A stretch of 64,000 nucleotides of DNA from Alphaproteobacteria bacterium HGW-Alphaproteobacteria-18 (GCA_002841155.1 PHEH01000007.1:62001-126000), one strand, 5' to 3'. Positions 8,749-17,963 are shown, numbered from the stretch's first letter. Notes: generated by a model from the sequence alone, not told the origin. A program made the numbers and translations.

Positions 8749-11232
8749 ATGAAGTTCCACATCCTTTCCGCCACCGCCGTTGCTGCCCTCAGCGTTTCCG
8801 GCCAGCTCTCAGCTTATGCCGAAACGCCTGACGCAACAGATTCGCGCCGCCTGGAGGTCGTGACCGTCACGACACAGAAGACCGAGCAGGCCCAGATTGA
8901 TGTTCCGATCAACATCTCTGTCGTCAACCAGGACCTGGTCGACAAGCTGGGCGGCGACGATATCGAAGATCTCGCCAACTTCATTCCCGGCCTGCAAGTG
9001 CAGGCGCAGAGCCTCAACGCGCCGACCTATTCGCTGCGCGGGGTTGTGGCCGATGGCGGCGCGCCGCGCGTTGCCATCTTCCAGAACGGCGTGTCCATCG
9101 GGACGCCAGGCTATGCGACCAGCATCGCCATCTACGACATTGAGCGTGTCGAGGTCGTGAAAGGCCCTCAGGCGACCCTGTTTGGCCAGGGCGCCCTCAT
9201 CGGCGGGATCAACTATCTCCAGAACCGCGCCTCGACCGAAGGCAACTCCGGCAAGGCTCTGGTTGAAACCGGCGATTACAGCTTCATCCGTGGCGAAGGC
9301 TTCTATAACCTGGCGCTGAGCGACACGCTGGCCGTTCGCCTGGCTGGCCAGATCAAGAATGTGGACGGATATGTTCCGAACACGGCCAACTCCCCCGACC
9401 TGATGGGCCAGGACACGACCGCCGTGCGCGGCGCCATTCATTGGGAACCCACCCCGACCATCACCGCCGATATTTTCGTGAACTATCAGGAAGACGACTC
9501 CACCGGCACGCAGTTCACGTCCGGCTTTTTCCCTGTCAACGGCGTGATCGACCCCTACGGCCCGACGGCGATGAACATCAACCCCGATCAGGTGCGCGAC
9601 AAGCTGGGCAATGACCGCAAGATTTTCGCCACCACGGCAAATCTCGAATTCGCGCTGAACGATGCCTGGACGCTGACCTCGCTGACCGATTATCGCGACC
9701 TCTCTTCCAAAGAGGCCTGGGACTCTGACGGCGCGGCCATCAACCTGCTGCAATTCTACCAGGCCCGCGAAGGCGAAGCCTTCAGCCAGGAGCTGCGCCT
9801 CAACTATGACAATGGCGGCCGCCTGCGGGGCTTCTTCGGCGCCAACTATTTCGACTATGAAACCCGCGACTCGCTGACTTTCGCCACCGATGAAGCGTAT
9901 GCACAGTCTCTGTTTGGTCCCCAAATTGCGGCTGGCCTTGGTGGCATGGCAAACGCCCGCCGCATTCTGGCCCTGGCGGGCGCCCCCGGCGCAGCAAACT
10001 TCGGCAGCTTTGAAACGCCGTTCGCATATTCTGCTGCTGCCATTCTCCAGCAGTATGGCGCGCAGGCCGTAGCTGGCGTGGCAGAGGCCGATATGGTGTT
10101 TGGACCCTTCATACCGCTGCACTCGGCCCATGCCGAACAGTCCAGAACGACGGATGCCCGCACGAGCTATGATATCTTTGGCGACCTGACCTATGACCTC
10201 ACCGACCGGCTCTCGCTGACCGGCGGTCTGCGCTATACGGTCAACGAGCTGGCCGCTTCCAGCGTGGGTGAACTGCTGCGCGGCAACCCGGCCCTGGGCG
10301 GGGCGGCGAATGCGGTGACCTTCGCGCCGGGCTTCCTGATCAACCGGGATCTCCTGAACAATCCGATGAACGCCTCGGCTGAGCCGGATGGCGCCTATAC
10401 CTGGCGCCTGAATGCCGCCTATCGCGTGTCGGATAACGTCAACACCTGGGTTTCCTATGGCCGGGGCCGCCGGCCGGAAACGCTGTCGATCTCGGGCAGG
10501 AATGTTTCCGTGGTCGATGCCGAGACACTGGACAATGTGGAGGCCGGCATGTTCGGCCGCTTCTTCGATGACCGGGTGCAGATGACCAGCTCGGTCTATT
10601 ACGGCCAGTACGAAAACTTCCAGACCAGCCGCTTTGATCCGATCAACGGCGTGTTCGTTGTCGAAAACTCCGGTAACGCAACCCAGTATGGCTTCGAGTT
10701 TGACGGCCAGGCGCTGGTGCACGACAATGTTCGCCTGCTGGGCACCTATGCCTACAACTTCTCTGAATATGATGACGAGGATAGCAACGGGAACCCGCTG
10801 CAATTTGCAGGCAACAAGTTCCGGATGAGCCCTGTACAGAGCTTCTCGCTGGCCGCTGACATCACCCTTCAGGTTGCCACGGCAGGCACGCTGTCGATCA
10901 CGCCGAGCTATGTCTGGAAGAGCAAGCAGTTCTTTGAGGACGATAACGGCTTTGATTATGTCGCCGACGGGAATGGTGGCTTCAACCGCGTCCGTGAGAC
11001 ATATCCGGACGGCACACCGGTGGTTGAGGAACAGGGCGCGTATGGCCTCGTCAATCTGCGCCTCGGCTTTGACAGTTCTGATGATCGCTGGGGCGTGTTT
11101 GCCACCGGTGAGAACCTTCTGGACAAGGAATACCTGATCGATGTCGGCAATACGGGCGGCGCCTTCGGCCTGCACACCATCATTCGCGGCAGACCGCAGA
11201 TCCTGAAAGCCGGCGCGTACATCAAGTTCTGA
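8749..11232 (+). CDS. TonB-dependent outer-membrane receptor
   Basis: Beta-barrel receptor of 827 residues. The frame is open from 8677, but the ATG at 8749 gives a clean signal peptide (MKFHILSATAVAALSVSG, cleavage near AYA). A TonB-box-like stretch (LEVVTVTTQK) and the plug domain follow (IPGLQVQ, YSLRGVV, VEVVKGPQATLFG), then about 22 strands ending in an aromatic residue (GAYIKF). No N-terminal STN signalling domain is present, so it is a plain transducer without sigma-factor control. The glycerophosphodiesterase gene begins 25 bases after its stop, suggesting joint import and hydrolysis of a lipid-derived phosphodiester, which is inference. Confidence 0.95.
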   Translation: MKFHILSATAVAALSVSGQLSAYAETPDATDSRRLEVVTVTTQKTEQAQIDVPINISVVNQDLVDKLGGDDIEDLANFIPGLQVQAQSLNAPTYSLRGVVADGGAPRVAIFQNGVSIGTPGYATSIAIYDIERVEVVKGPQATLFGQGALIGGINYLQNRASTEGNSGKALVETGDYSFIRGEGFYNLALSDTLAVRLAGQIKNVDGYVPNTANSPDLMGQDTTAVRGAIHWEPTPTITADIFVNYQEDDSTGTQFTSGFFPVNGVIDPYGPTAMNINPDQVRDKLGNDRKIFATTANLEFALNDAWTLTSLTDYRDLSSKEAWDSDGAAINLLQFYQAREGEAFSQELRLNYDNGGRLRGFFGANYFDYETRDSLTFATDEAYAQSLFGPQIAAGLGGMANARRILALAGAPGAANFGSFETPFAYSAAAILQQYGAQAVAGVAEADMVFGPFIPLHSAHAEQSRTTDARTSYDIFGDLTYDLTDRLSLTGGLRYTVNELAASSVGELLRGNPALGGAANAVTFAPGFLINRDLLNNPMNASAEPDGAYTWRLNAAYRVSDNVNTWVSYGRGRRPETLSISGRNVSVVDAETLDNVEAGMFGRFFDDRVQMTSSVYYGQYENFQTSRFDPINGVFVVENSGNATQYGFEFDGQALVHDNVRLLGTYAYNFSEYDDEDSNGNPLQFAGNKFRMSPVQSFSLAADITLQVATAGTLSITPSYVWKSKQFFEDDNGFDYVADGNGGFNRVRETYPDGTPVVEEQGAYGLVNLRLGFDSSDDRWGVFATGENLLDKEYLIDVGNTGGAFGLHTIIRGRPQILKAGAYIKF

Positions 11233-11257
11233 TCCGGGCGAAGAGGAGACCTCTGCC

Positions 11258-12292
11258 ATGAAATATGTTGCTGCCATTGCCGCGCTCATGCTGGCGGCCT
11301 GCGGGGCCGCTCCGGTCGCTGGCCCGGCCGCGGAAGCGGAGGGGGCTTCGGTCTCCCCCGCAGCCGCGCAGGCGCCTGCCCGGTCCACGCTTACTGGAGA
11401 GAAGCCGATCATCATCGCCCATCGCGGCGCGAGCGGTCTTTTCCCCGAACACACGATCCCCGGCTATGAAGCCGCGATCGCGCAAGGGGCCGATTTCATC
11501 GAGCCAGACCTGGTGATGACCAAGGATGGTGTGCTGATCGCGCGCCATGATGCCTATCTCTCCGACACCACGAATGTGGCCGATCACCCGGAATTTGCAA
11601 ACCGCAAGGTGAAGCGCGCCACGCCGATGGGAGAGAAGGAAGATTGGTGGGCAGATGATTTCACGCTGGCCGAGATCAAGATGCTGAAAGCCCGCCAGCA
11701 ATTCCCGATGCGGACAAAAGAGCATGACGGCAAGCTGGACATCCTGACCTTTGACGAGGTGATGGATGTGGCGCTGGCCGCCGCAAAGGAAGGCCGCATC
11801 GTGGGCCTGCATATCGAAGCCAAATGGCCGGAATATTATTCCTCCGTGGGCCTCGACATGGTTGATCCGATCATCGAAGGCATCAAGGCAAAGGGCCTGG
11901 AAGAGGCCGGTATCCCGGTGTTCATCCAGTCTTTCGAGCCGCCCTTCCTGGCCGCTTTTGCGGAGAAGAGTGACCTGCCGACGATCCAGAACATGGTTGG
12001 CCCGCCCTATAACAAGATGCTCGGCCTGGAATACAATCTCGACGAGATGACCACGACCGGTGTGGGCGCCGAGAAGACCTACATTCTCAATGCCGATGGC
12101 ACGACGACCGACTTTGTCGAGCGGGCCCATGCCAATGGCCTGCTGGTGCATGTCTATACGGTGCGCGATGACGTGGTGCTGCCGGGCTATGAAAATGCGC
12201 AGGCTGAGCTGACCGCTCTGATCAAGGCCGGCGTAGACGGAATCTGGGTTGATTACCCGGATACTGCCGTTGCGGTTCGCGACGGTAACTGA
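11258..12292 (+). CDS. Glycerophosphodiester phosphodiesterase, lipoprotein
   Basis: GDPD/GlpQ-type enzyme of 344 residues that splits glycerophosphodiesters into glycerol-3-phosphate and an alcohol. The N-terminus MKYVAAIAALMLAACG is a lipoprotein signal with lipobox LAAC, so it acts in the periplasm or on the outer membrane. The catalytic domain opens with IIIAHRGASGLFPEHT (His and Arg of the active site, Glu of the HRG.....E pattern), then GADFIEPDLVMTKDG with the metal-binding Glu and Asp, then ARHD. It is preceded by GAAGAGGAG and followed by a strong terminator. It probably forms an operon with the TonB receptor upstream. Confidence 0.93.
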   Translation: MKYVAAIAALMLAACGAAPVAGPAAEAEGASVSPAAAQAPARSTLTGEKPIIIAHRGASGLFPEHTIPGYEAAIAQGADFIEPDLVMTKDGVLIARHDAYLSDTTNVADHPEFANRKVKRATPMGEKEDWWADDFTLAEIKMLKARQQFPMRTKEHDGKLDILTFDEVMDVALAAAKEGRIVGLHIEAKWPEYYSSVGLDMVDPIIEGIKAKGLEEAGIPVFIQSFEPPFLAAFAEKSDLPTIQNMVGPPYNKMLGLEYNLDEMTTTGVGAEKTYILNADGTTTDFVERAHANGLLVHVYTVRDDVVLPGYENAQAELTALIKAGVDGIWVDYPDTAVAVRDGN

Positions 12293-12327
12293 TGCCGCGA
12301 AAGCGGTAGTTTCCTCCCTAACTGTTC

Positions 12328-12357
12328 GGGGCGTCCTTCGGGACGCCCCTTTTTTTA
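12328..12357 (+). terminator. Rho-independent terminator after GDPD gene
   Basis: A perfect 9-bp stem, GGGGCGTCC and GGACGCCCC, closes on a TTCG tetraloop and is followed directly by a run of T residues from 12350. It ends the TonB receptor/GDPD operon. Confidence 0.95.
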
Positions 12358-12440
12358 TTTGAAATCAGGGGCCCGGAATGGGGTCCGGAAAAAATCTGAA
12401 AAAAGCTCATAACTTTCCCCTGCGGAGGTCTTGCCAGGAA

Positions 12441-12460
12441 AATTGGAACATGTTCCAATT
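12441..12460. promoter_or_regulatory. Perfect 20-bp palindrome, probable operator of the 12.5-18 kb operon
   Basis: AATTGGAACATGTTCCAATT reads the same on both strands without mismatch. It lies 25 bases before the first start codon of the operon and 9 bases before its ribosome binding site. A possible -35 (TTGCCA, 12431-12436) would place a weak -10 over the right half. The size and symmetry fit a TetR-family dimer, and the operon ends with a TetR gene (17226), so autorepression is the likely scheme. That link is inference. Confidence 0.75.
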
Positions 12461-12485
12461 ATTTCAAAGATTGGGAGGAATACAC

Positions 12486-12728
12486 ATGGCCGCAGCAGAA
12501 CTCTCACGGGTGCGCAGATCCGTGCTGCCCCAGCCGGGCGACACCTGGAACACTATTGCCCAGCGCGAATTGCCCAAGATGGATGAGGCCAAGGCCGTCT
12601 CCAGCCTGCAAAGCTGGAACCTGCATGTGTTCATGCGGGCCGCCGGCGCGGCTGGCGGTGTGCGGGGCACCAACCCCATCCTGCCGAGCGACGTGATCTT
12701 CATCGAAGCACCGGCCGCCAAGGCATGA
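12486..12728 (+). CDS. Small LysM-like protein
   Basis: Eighty residues, starting at the ATG at 12486 that follows a strong GGGAGG site; the frame is open further upstream but that part runs through the palindrome and has no coding support. The sequence QPGDTWNTIAQRELP, then a conserved-looking SWNLHVFMR, then ILPSDVIFIEAP follows the LysM plan (pGDTl..IA, ..N, i.pGd.i.ip) with a longer middle. There is no signal peptide, so it would be cytosolic, which is odd for a peptidoglycan-binding fold. Its stop overlaps the next start (ATGA). Function is unknown; the LysM assignment comes from pattern alone. Confidence 0.72.
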   Translation: MAAAELSRVRRSVLPQPGDTWNTIAQRELPKMDEAKAVSSLQSWNLHVFMRAAGAAGGVRGTNPILPSDVIFIEAPAAKA

Positions 12729-12979
12729 GCAGCGCCGCCATCAGTGACGTTCAGATTGCGGCCGCCCATGATGGCGACGCCGAGCTGCTGGTGACTTTGA
12801 AATACGAAAATGGCGGCACCACCCTCGTCACACTGGACGAATATGCCGTGCGGGCCCTGTTTGATTCCTGCGGGACAACGGTGCCGGAGAAACTCATCGG
12901 GGCGAGCTGGGAGCATGTCCGCGACGCGCTCATCGCCTCTTCACAACGATATGCCGGCGCATCGGCAACAGGACTTTAG
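12725..12979 (+). CDS. Hypothetical small protein (84 aa)
   Basis: I do not recognise a family. The protein is acidic, with no signal peptide or membrane segment. Two beta-rich stretches (AELLVTLKYENG, TTLVTLDEYAV) are followed by a helical end (GASWEHVRDALIASSQ). It overlaps the LysM-like gene by four bases and is followed after 12 bases by the amidohydrolase, with GGGAGG in between, so it is clearly part of the operon. Small size and position suggest an accessory subunit or chaperone for one of the enzymes, but this is a guess. Confidence 0.7.
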   Translation: MSSAAISDVQIAAAHDGDAELLVTLKYENGGTTLVTLDEYAVRALFDSCGTTVPEKLIGASWEHVRDALIASSQRYAGASATGL

Positions 12980-12991
12980 GGAGGATTTGAA

Positions 12992-14689
12992 ATGTACGAT
13001 CTGGTGATCAGGAACGGCACGATTGTCGATGGCTCGGGCATGCCCTCCTACAAGGCGGACATTGCCGTTAGCGGCGACCGCATTGCAAAGATTGGCCGCG
13101 TGGCGGAAACCGGCCGTGAGGAAGTGGACGCTTCCGGCAAGGTTGTTTCGCCCGGCTTTATTGATCCGCACACCCATTTCGACGCGCAGCTGCTGTGGGA
13201 TGGCTATGCCAAGCCGGCCCTCTCGCACGGCGTGACGACAATCGTTCCTGGCAACTGCTCCCTGTCCCTGGCGCCGCTTAAAGCGGAACACCGCATGAAA
13301 CTTGTCGGCATGTTCAATCAGATTGAAGAAATGCCATACAAGGCCTTCAAAGAAGGCGTCGTCTGGGACTGGGAGACATTTTCCGAATATATCACACGCA
13401 TCCGCAAGGGGCTGGCCATCAATGTGGCGCCGCTGGTCGGGCATAGCGTGATCCGTCTCTGGGTGATGGGGGACGCCGCGATGGAGCGGACCGCGACGGC
13501 CGAGGAAGTCGCCAGCATGCAAGGCGTGCTGCGCGAGTGCCTCGATGCCGGCGCGGTGGGCCTCTCCACCAGCTATGTGGATATGGACGAAACGCTGCTG
13601 CCCGTGCCGAGCCGCTATGCCGATGCGAGCGAAGTGGACGCGCTCGCCAGCGTGCTGGGCGAATATGGCCGTATCCTTCAGATCGTGCCGGAATTCTATG
13701 ATCCGGACCTGACGATCGCGCGCCTCGACCAACTGGCAGAAATCTCGCTGAAATACTCGATCCCGACGACGTTCTCGCCGCTGTTCATCAATGCGGACAA
13801 TGTCGAGGCCGTTGAGCGCGTGATGGCGCGGGTGGATGAGCAGTTTGCGCGCGGCGCCCGCGTGTGGCCGCAGGTGCAGACCCGCCCCATCGATATCAGC
13901 TTCAGCTTTGCTGTGCCGAGCCTGATCTTTGTACGGATGCCGAACTGGTACAAGCTGATGCGCTTCGGCACGCCGGAACAGATCATCGAGGGCTTCACCA
14001 ATCCGGAGAACCGCAAGAAGCTGATCGCCGAAGCAACGCCGAATATGGGCCTCTGGTCGTTCCTGACGCTGCGCTTTGCGCAGACTGATGCGAACCAGAA
14101 ATATGTCGGCAAGACGCTGGCCGAGATTGGCCAGATGCGCGGCTGCACGCCGCTGGAAGCGATGATCGATCTGTCGGTTGAAGAAAAGCTCGACGCGCAT
14201 TTCATGGCCGCCAATATGGGCCATAATTCCGATGAGCGCGTCAGCGCCATGCTGAAACATCCGCGCGTGCATATCGGCGCCAGCGATGGCGGCGCTCATA
14301 TCCTCTCCTTCTCCACCTATGGAGACACGGGATACCTGTTTGCGCATTTCGTCCGTCATCTGAAGGCCATGAGCCTTGAAGAAGCGGTCAAGAAGGTGAC
14401 CTCCGACACCGCCGGCATCTGGGGCATTCCCGACCGGGGCCTTATCCAGAAAGGTTATGTGGCCGATCTGGTCGTGTTTGACGCGGCAACGATTGACCGG
14501 GGCGAAGAGACCTATGTTCAGGACGTGCCGGGCGATGGCAAACGTTATGTGCGCGACTCGCGCGGCGTTGACACGGTTGTGGTTGGCGGCGGCATCGCCT
14601 GGTCGGCGGCAGCTGGCTATAAGGACGATACGCGAGGCGCCATCCTGCCGGGTGAAGCCGTAGAAACCCGCCCGCTGGTGGCCGCATGA
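12992..14689 (+). CDS. Amidohydrolase family 3, N-acyl-D-amino-acid deacylase-like
   Basis: A 565-residue cytosolic metal-dependent hydrolase. The N-terminus (YDLVIRNGTIVDGSGMP) and PGFIDPHTHFDAQLLWDG carry the HxH metal ligands. VTTIVPGNCSLSLAPL fits the D-aminoacylase subgroup, whose members bind a metal through this cysteine. HIGASDGGAHI near residue 430 provides the catalytic aspartate. The family removes acyl groups from N-acyl-D-amino acids or opens related amides. Length is within the family range of about 480-570. It overlaps the next gene by ATGA. Neighbours point to stepwise degradation of one organic compound rather than general D-amino-acid use. Confidence 0.86.
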   Translation: MYDLVIRNGTIVDGSGMPSYKADIAVSGDRIAKIGRVAETGREEVDASGKVVSPGFIDPHTHFDAQLLWDGYAKPALSHGVTTIVPGNCSLSLAPLKAEHRMKLVGMFNQIEEMPYKAFKEGVVWDWETFSEYITRIRKGLAINVAPLVGHSVIRLWVMGDAAMERTATAEEVASMQGVLRECLDAGAVGLSTSYVDMDETLLPVPSRYADASEVDALASVLGEYGRILQIVPEFYDPDLTIARLDQLAEISLKYSIPTTFSPLFINADNVEAVERVMARVDEQFARGARVWPQVQTRPIDISFSFAVPSLIFVRMPNWYKLMRFGTPEQIIEGFTNPENRKKLIAEATPNMGLWSFLTLRFAQTDANQKYVGKTLAEIGQMRGCTPLEAMIDLSVEEKLDAHFMAANMGHNSDERVSAMLKHPRVHIGASDGGAHILSFSTYGDTGYLFAHFVRHLKAMSLEEAVKKVTSDTAGIWGIPDRGLIQKGYVADLVVFDAATIDRGEETYVQDVPGDGKRYVRDSRGVDTVVVGGGIAWSAAAGYKDDTRGAILPGEAVETRPLVAA

Positions 14690-15648
14690 GCTGGCCGGGT
14701 GTCACCCAGCGCCGTGTTGCAACCAACGGCATTGAGCTGAACATCGCCGAAGCGGGCGAAGGCCCGCTGGTGCTTCTGCTGCATGGCTTTCCGGAATCCT
14801 GGTACTCCTGGCGCCATCAGTTCGCGCCTCTGGCGGCGGCGGGCTATCATGTCGTGGCGCCGGATATGCGCGGCTATGGCAAGAGCGACAAGCCGCCGAA
14901 CATCACCGACTATGTCCAGACCGAAGTGATCAAGGACATTATCGGCCTCATCCCGGCGCTTGGCTATGACAATGCCGTCGTCATCGGGCATGACTGGGGC
15001 GCGCCAACGGCCTGGGCAACGGCGCTGTTCCATCCGGGCAAGGTGCGTGCCGTAGGCGGACTTTCGGTGCCGTTCCTGCCGCGCTTGCCGGTCCAGCCGA
15101 TGCCGATGATGCGGGAGATGTTCAAGGGCCAGTTCTTCTACCAGCTCTATTTCCAGGAGCCCGGCGTCGCGGAAGCCGAGTTTGAAAAGGGCATGTACAC
15201 CGCGCTGCGCAAGTTCCTGATCATGGCGGCGGGCGAGACAGACCTTACCAAGCTGACGCCCAAGACCGAAGACGACGACCTGCTCACCAGCCTGCCTTAT
15301 CCCGAAACCCTGCCCGGATGGCTGACGGACGCCGACCTTGATTTCTATGTGTCGGAGTTTACGGCGTCCGGCATGCGCGGCCCGATCAACTATTACCGCA
15401 ACCATGACCTGCACTGGCAACTGACAGAAGGCGCGCCGATGGAAATCCATCAGCCTGCGATGTTCATTGCCGGCACAGCAGATGGGGTGGTGATGATGGC
15501 GGCTGCGGCGATCGAAGCGATGCCGCATTTCGTCAAGGACCTGCGGATCAACAGGATGATCCCCGGCATTGGCCACTGGACCCAGCAGGAAGCGCCAGAG
15601 GCGGTCAACGAGACCATCCTGGAATTCCTGCGCAACATTGACACCTGA
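14686..15648 (+). CDS. Alpha/beta hydrolase, epoxide-hydrolase-like
   Basis: A 320-residue cytosolic hydrolase. The oxyanion motif is LLLHGFPESWYSWRHQ, the second motif is PDMRGYGKSDKP, and the nucleophile elbow is GHDWGA with Asp103 in place of serine. An aspartate here, with HGxP, is the signature of epoxide hydrolases and haloalkane dehalogenases. The catalytic histidine is in GIGHWTQQEAPEAVN. Lid tyrosines that would activate an epoxide are plausible (YQLYFQEPG, NYYRNHD), favouring epoxide hydrolase over dehalogenase. It is coupled to the amidohydrolase by an ATGA overlap and followed by the flavoprotein after 19 bases. Confidence 0.88.
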   Translation: MSWPGVTQRRVATNGIELNIAEAGEGPLVLLLHGFPESWYSWRHQFAPLAAAGYHVVAPDMRGYGKSDKPPNITDYVQTEVIKDIIGLIPALGYDNAVVIGHDWGAPTAWATALFHPGKVRAVGGLSVPFLPRLPVQPMPMMREMFKGQFFYQLYFQEPGVAEAEFEKGMYTALRKFLIMAAGETDLTKLTPKTEDDDLLTSLPYPETLPGWLTDADLDFYVSEFTASGMRGPINYYRNHDLHWQLTEGAPMEIHQPAMFIAGTADGVVMMAAAAIEAMPHFVKDLRINRMIPGIGHWTQQEAPEAVNETILEFLRNIDT

Positions 15649-15667
15649 AACCCTCAAGGGGCCACGC

Positions 15668-17188
15668 ATGCGTGAAAAAGTAATCGTCATCGGCGCCGGG
15701 ATCGGCGGGCTCTGCACGGCTCTGATGCTGGCGCCATCGGGGCGCGATATCATCGTTCTGGAGCGCGATGGGCCGGTGGAAACCGGAGACCCGGACGAAT
15801 TGTTCAAGAGCTGGAAGCGCGTCGGCGTCGGCCATCTGCGCCAGAGCCATGCCTTCCTGGCGCGCCTGCGCACCATCATGAAGGCCGAGCACCCTGCCCT
15901 GCTCGAGCAACTGCTCGAGATGGGCGTGCGCGAGTTGCCGTTCGAGAACATGCTGACGGTGAAGCAGCAGGGTCGCTACCGGGCTGAGCCGGAAGATGCA
16001 GAACTGACGATCCTCACCAGCCGCCGCACGACGCTGGAAATGGCGATGCGGCGCTATGTGGAGACGCTGGACAATGTGACGCTCCGATCCGGTTTTCTTG
16101 TTCGTAAGCTGATTACCAAAAAGCAGGAAGACGGCATCTTTGATGTGACCGGTGTTGAGGGCGAAGCAGACGGCGCGCCGGTGACGCTGACGGCCGATGT
16201 GGTGGTGGACGCCAGCGGAAAAGGCGGCTTCACGATTGAGCAACTGATGGAAGAAGGCGCCGGCATCCGCGAGGAAAGCGAAAGCGCCGGCATTCTTTAT
16301 TTCACGCGCCATTACCGTTTCCTGCCAGGCATGACCGAGCCGGACCGCAATGCCAACCCGCCCCCGACCGGCGATCTGGGCTTCCTCAAATTCGGGGTGT
16401 TTCCCGGCGACAATGGCAATTTCTCCATTACGCTCGCTATCCCCGAGATCGAGATGGAGCTGCGCAAGTCTATTCTTGATCCGGAAATCTTTCACCAGAT
16501 CACCCTGATGCTGCCGGGGCTTCGTCCGTGGACGAACTCTGAACAATCCGAACCAACGAGCAAGGTGTTCGGTATGGGTGATCTGATCAGCCGCTGGCGT
16601 GATATGGTGGTGGAGGGCAAACCTGCTGCGCGAGGCTATTTTCCACTCGGCGATACGCTGGTGCGCACCAACCCGCTCTATGGCCGGGGCTGTTCGTTTG
16701 CGGCGGTGGCAGCGCAGGCGCTGCGCCACACACTGGACGAGACAACCGATCCTGTCGCGCGGGCACTGGCTTTCCATGAGCGCGTGACGGCGGAGCTGCA
16801 CCCTTTTTATATCGTGCAGCGCCGGCAGGACCGCAGCGCCATCAAACGCGCGCGCGAAACGCTTACGCCGAGAGCCAAACAGAGCTTCAGATCAAAGATG
16901 ATGGAGAGTTTTGTCGAAGACGGCATCAAGATTGCGGTGCGGTCTGACCCGCGGCTGCTGCGCGAGGCGATGCGCGGTTTCCATATGCTGGAGCATCCGG
17001 AAAAATGGCTGGGCAAACCGAAAAACCTGGCGGGCGTTCTCTATTACTGGGCGCGGGGAAAGCGGCTGAATGCGGCGGCCTACCCGCCAAAGCCAGGCCC
17101 GGAGCGCGTTGAAATGATGAAGGCGCTGAAGCTGAATTATCAGGCCGACATGGAACGGGCCGCGACCGAAAGCCCTCTGGCCGCATGA
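15668..17188 (+). CDS. FAD-dependent oxidoreductase (PHBH/geranylgeranyl-reductase fold)
   Basis: A 506-residue flavoprotein; the start at 15668 places the dinucleotide-binding motif VIVIGAGIGGLCTALML directly at the N-terminus. The frame upstream overlaps the hydrolase gene and is a shadow. A second FAD contact is GDTLVRTNPLYGRGCSFAAVAAQAL. The overall plan resembles single-component monooxygenases and geranylgeranyl-reductase-like enzymes, and partly the flavin halogenases, but the halogenase WxWxIP motif is absent. In the operon it could introduce the oxygen that the epoxide hydrolase later processes. The substrate is unknown. Confidence 0.82.
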   Translation: MREKVIVIGAGIGGLCTALMLAPSGRDIIVLERDGPVETGDPDELFKSWKRVGVGHLRQSHAFLARLRTIMKAEHPALLEQLLEMGVRELPFENMLTVKQQGRYRAEPEDAELTILTSRRTTLEMAMRRYVETLDNVTLRSGFLVRKLITKKQEDGIFDVTGVEGEADGAPVTLTADVVVDASGKGGFTIEQLMEEGAGIREESESAGILYFTRHYRFLPGMTEPDRNANPPPTGDLGFLKFGVFPGDNGNFSITLAIPEIEMELRKSILDPEIFHQITLMLPGLRPWTNSEQSEPTSKVFGMGDLISRWRDMVVEGKPAARGYFPLGDTLVRTNPLYGRGCSFAAVAAQALRHTLDETTDPVARALAFHERVTAELHPFYIVQRRQDRSAIKRARETLTPRAKQSFRSKMMESFVEDGIKIAVRSDPRLLREAMRGFHMLEHPEKWLGKPKNLAGVLYYWARGKRLNAAAYPPKPGPERVEMMKALKLNYQADMERAATESPLAA

Positions 17189-17225
17189 TGGCAAAGGCGC
17201 CAGAAGCCGGGGAGGAATATGTCTC

Positions 17226-17963
17226 ATGACTTCATTCACTCTGGAGGCTGGCGCCGCCGATATGCCCGAACCCGTTGCTGATACTGGCCGCCGCGAACAG
17301 GCGAAAGCCGAACGCCGGCAGAAGATCATGCGGGCAGCACGGGATATGATCCGCGAAACGGGCGACATGAACCTCTCCATGCGCGAGTTGGCAAAGCGCG
17401 CGGAAGTCAGCGTGGCCACCTCCTACAACCTGTTCGGATCAAAACGCGCCGTCGTGCTGGCCGTGTTGGAGGATGAGCGGGATTTCGTTCAGAAGTATCA
17501 GAAGCTGGACGTGGCCAATGCCATTGAGCGGATCTTTGACGGCTATGAACTGGCCTATGGATATTTCGTTCAGGACCCGGACTTTTACCGGCCGCTCTGG
17601 CGCGCGCTGCTGACGGCGGGCGGCAAGGAGGATGACACGGGCCTGGTGAGCCCGGAGCGCCAGGCGCAAACACGGGCTGCCTGGCATATGCTGCTGACAG
17701 CCGCGCAGGACGAAGGCCTGCTGTCAAAGGAAACGAGCGCTGAAACACTCGAGCCGATGCTCTCCCACCTCGCGGGGGGGACGCTCTTGTCCTGGTCTGT
17801 CGGCACGCTGGAGACCGAAGAGCTGTTGCCATCGGTCGGGCTCGGCTACGCGCTGATCCTCTCGGCGTGTGCCACGGAGAAAGGCCAGGCCCGGCTGAAT
17901 GAGAAGATAACCACCTTCCGCGACAGGCTTGAGGCAGCAAAAAGGGCGAAGCCACACAGCTGA
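17226..17963 (+). CDS. TetR/AcrR family regulator, last gene of the operon
   Basis: A 245-residue regulator with a 25-residue acidic leader before the DNA-binding domain. The helix-turn-helix reads RQKIMRAARDMIRETG, then LSMRELAKRAEVSVATSYNLFGSKRAVV, a good match to TetR with NLFGSK in the recognition region. The ATG at 17226 lies 11 bases after GGAGG; another ATG at 17219 is out of frame. It is in the same direction as the amidohydrolase set with a gap of 37 bases, so it probably senses the pathway's substrate and binds the palindrome at 12441. The ligand domain has no known signature. Confidence 0.9.
   Translation: MTSFTLEAGAADMPEPVADTGRREQAKAERRQKIMRAARDMIRETGDMNLSMRELAKRAEVSVATSYNLFGSKRAVVLAVLEDERDFVQKYQKLDVANAIERIFDGYELAYGYFVQDPDFYRPLWRALLTAGGKEDDTGLVSPERQAQTRAAWHMLLTAAQDEGLLSKETSAETLEPMLSHLAGGTLLSWSVGTLETEELLPSVGLGYALILSACATEKGQARLNEKITTFRDRLEAAKRAKPHS

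Noticed and set aside
8809-11454. Long open frame of 881 codons on the minus strand opposite the TonB receptor
   Set aside because: It mirrors the receptor codon pattern in G+C-rich DNA, has no recognisable domain or ribosome site, and the plus-strand protein is unambiguous.
12941-15951. Two long minus-strand frames opposite the amidohydrolase and hydrolase genes
   Set aside because: They are antisense shadows of well-supported enzymes and lack start signals or domains.
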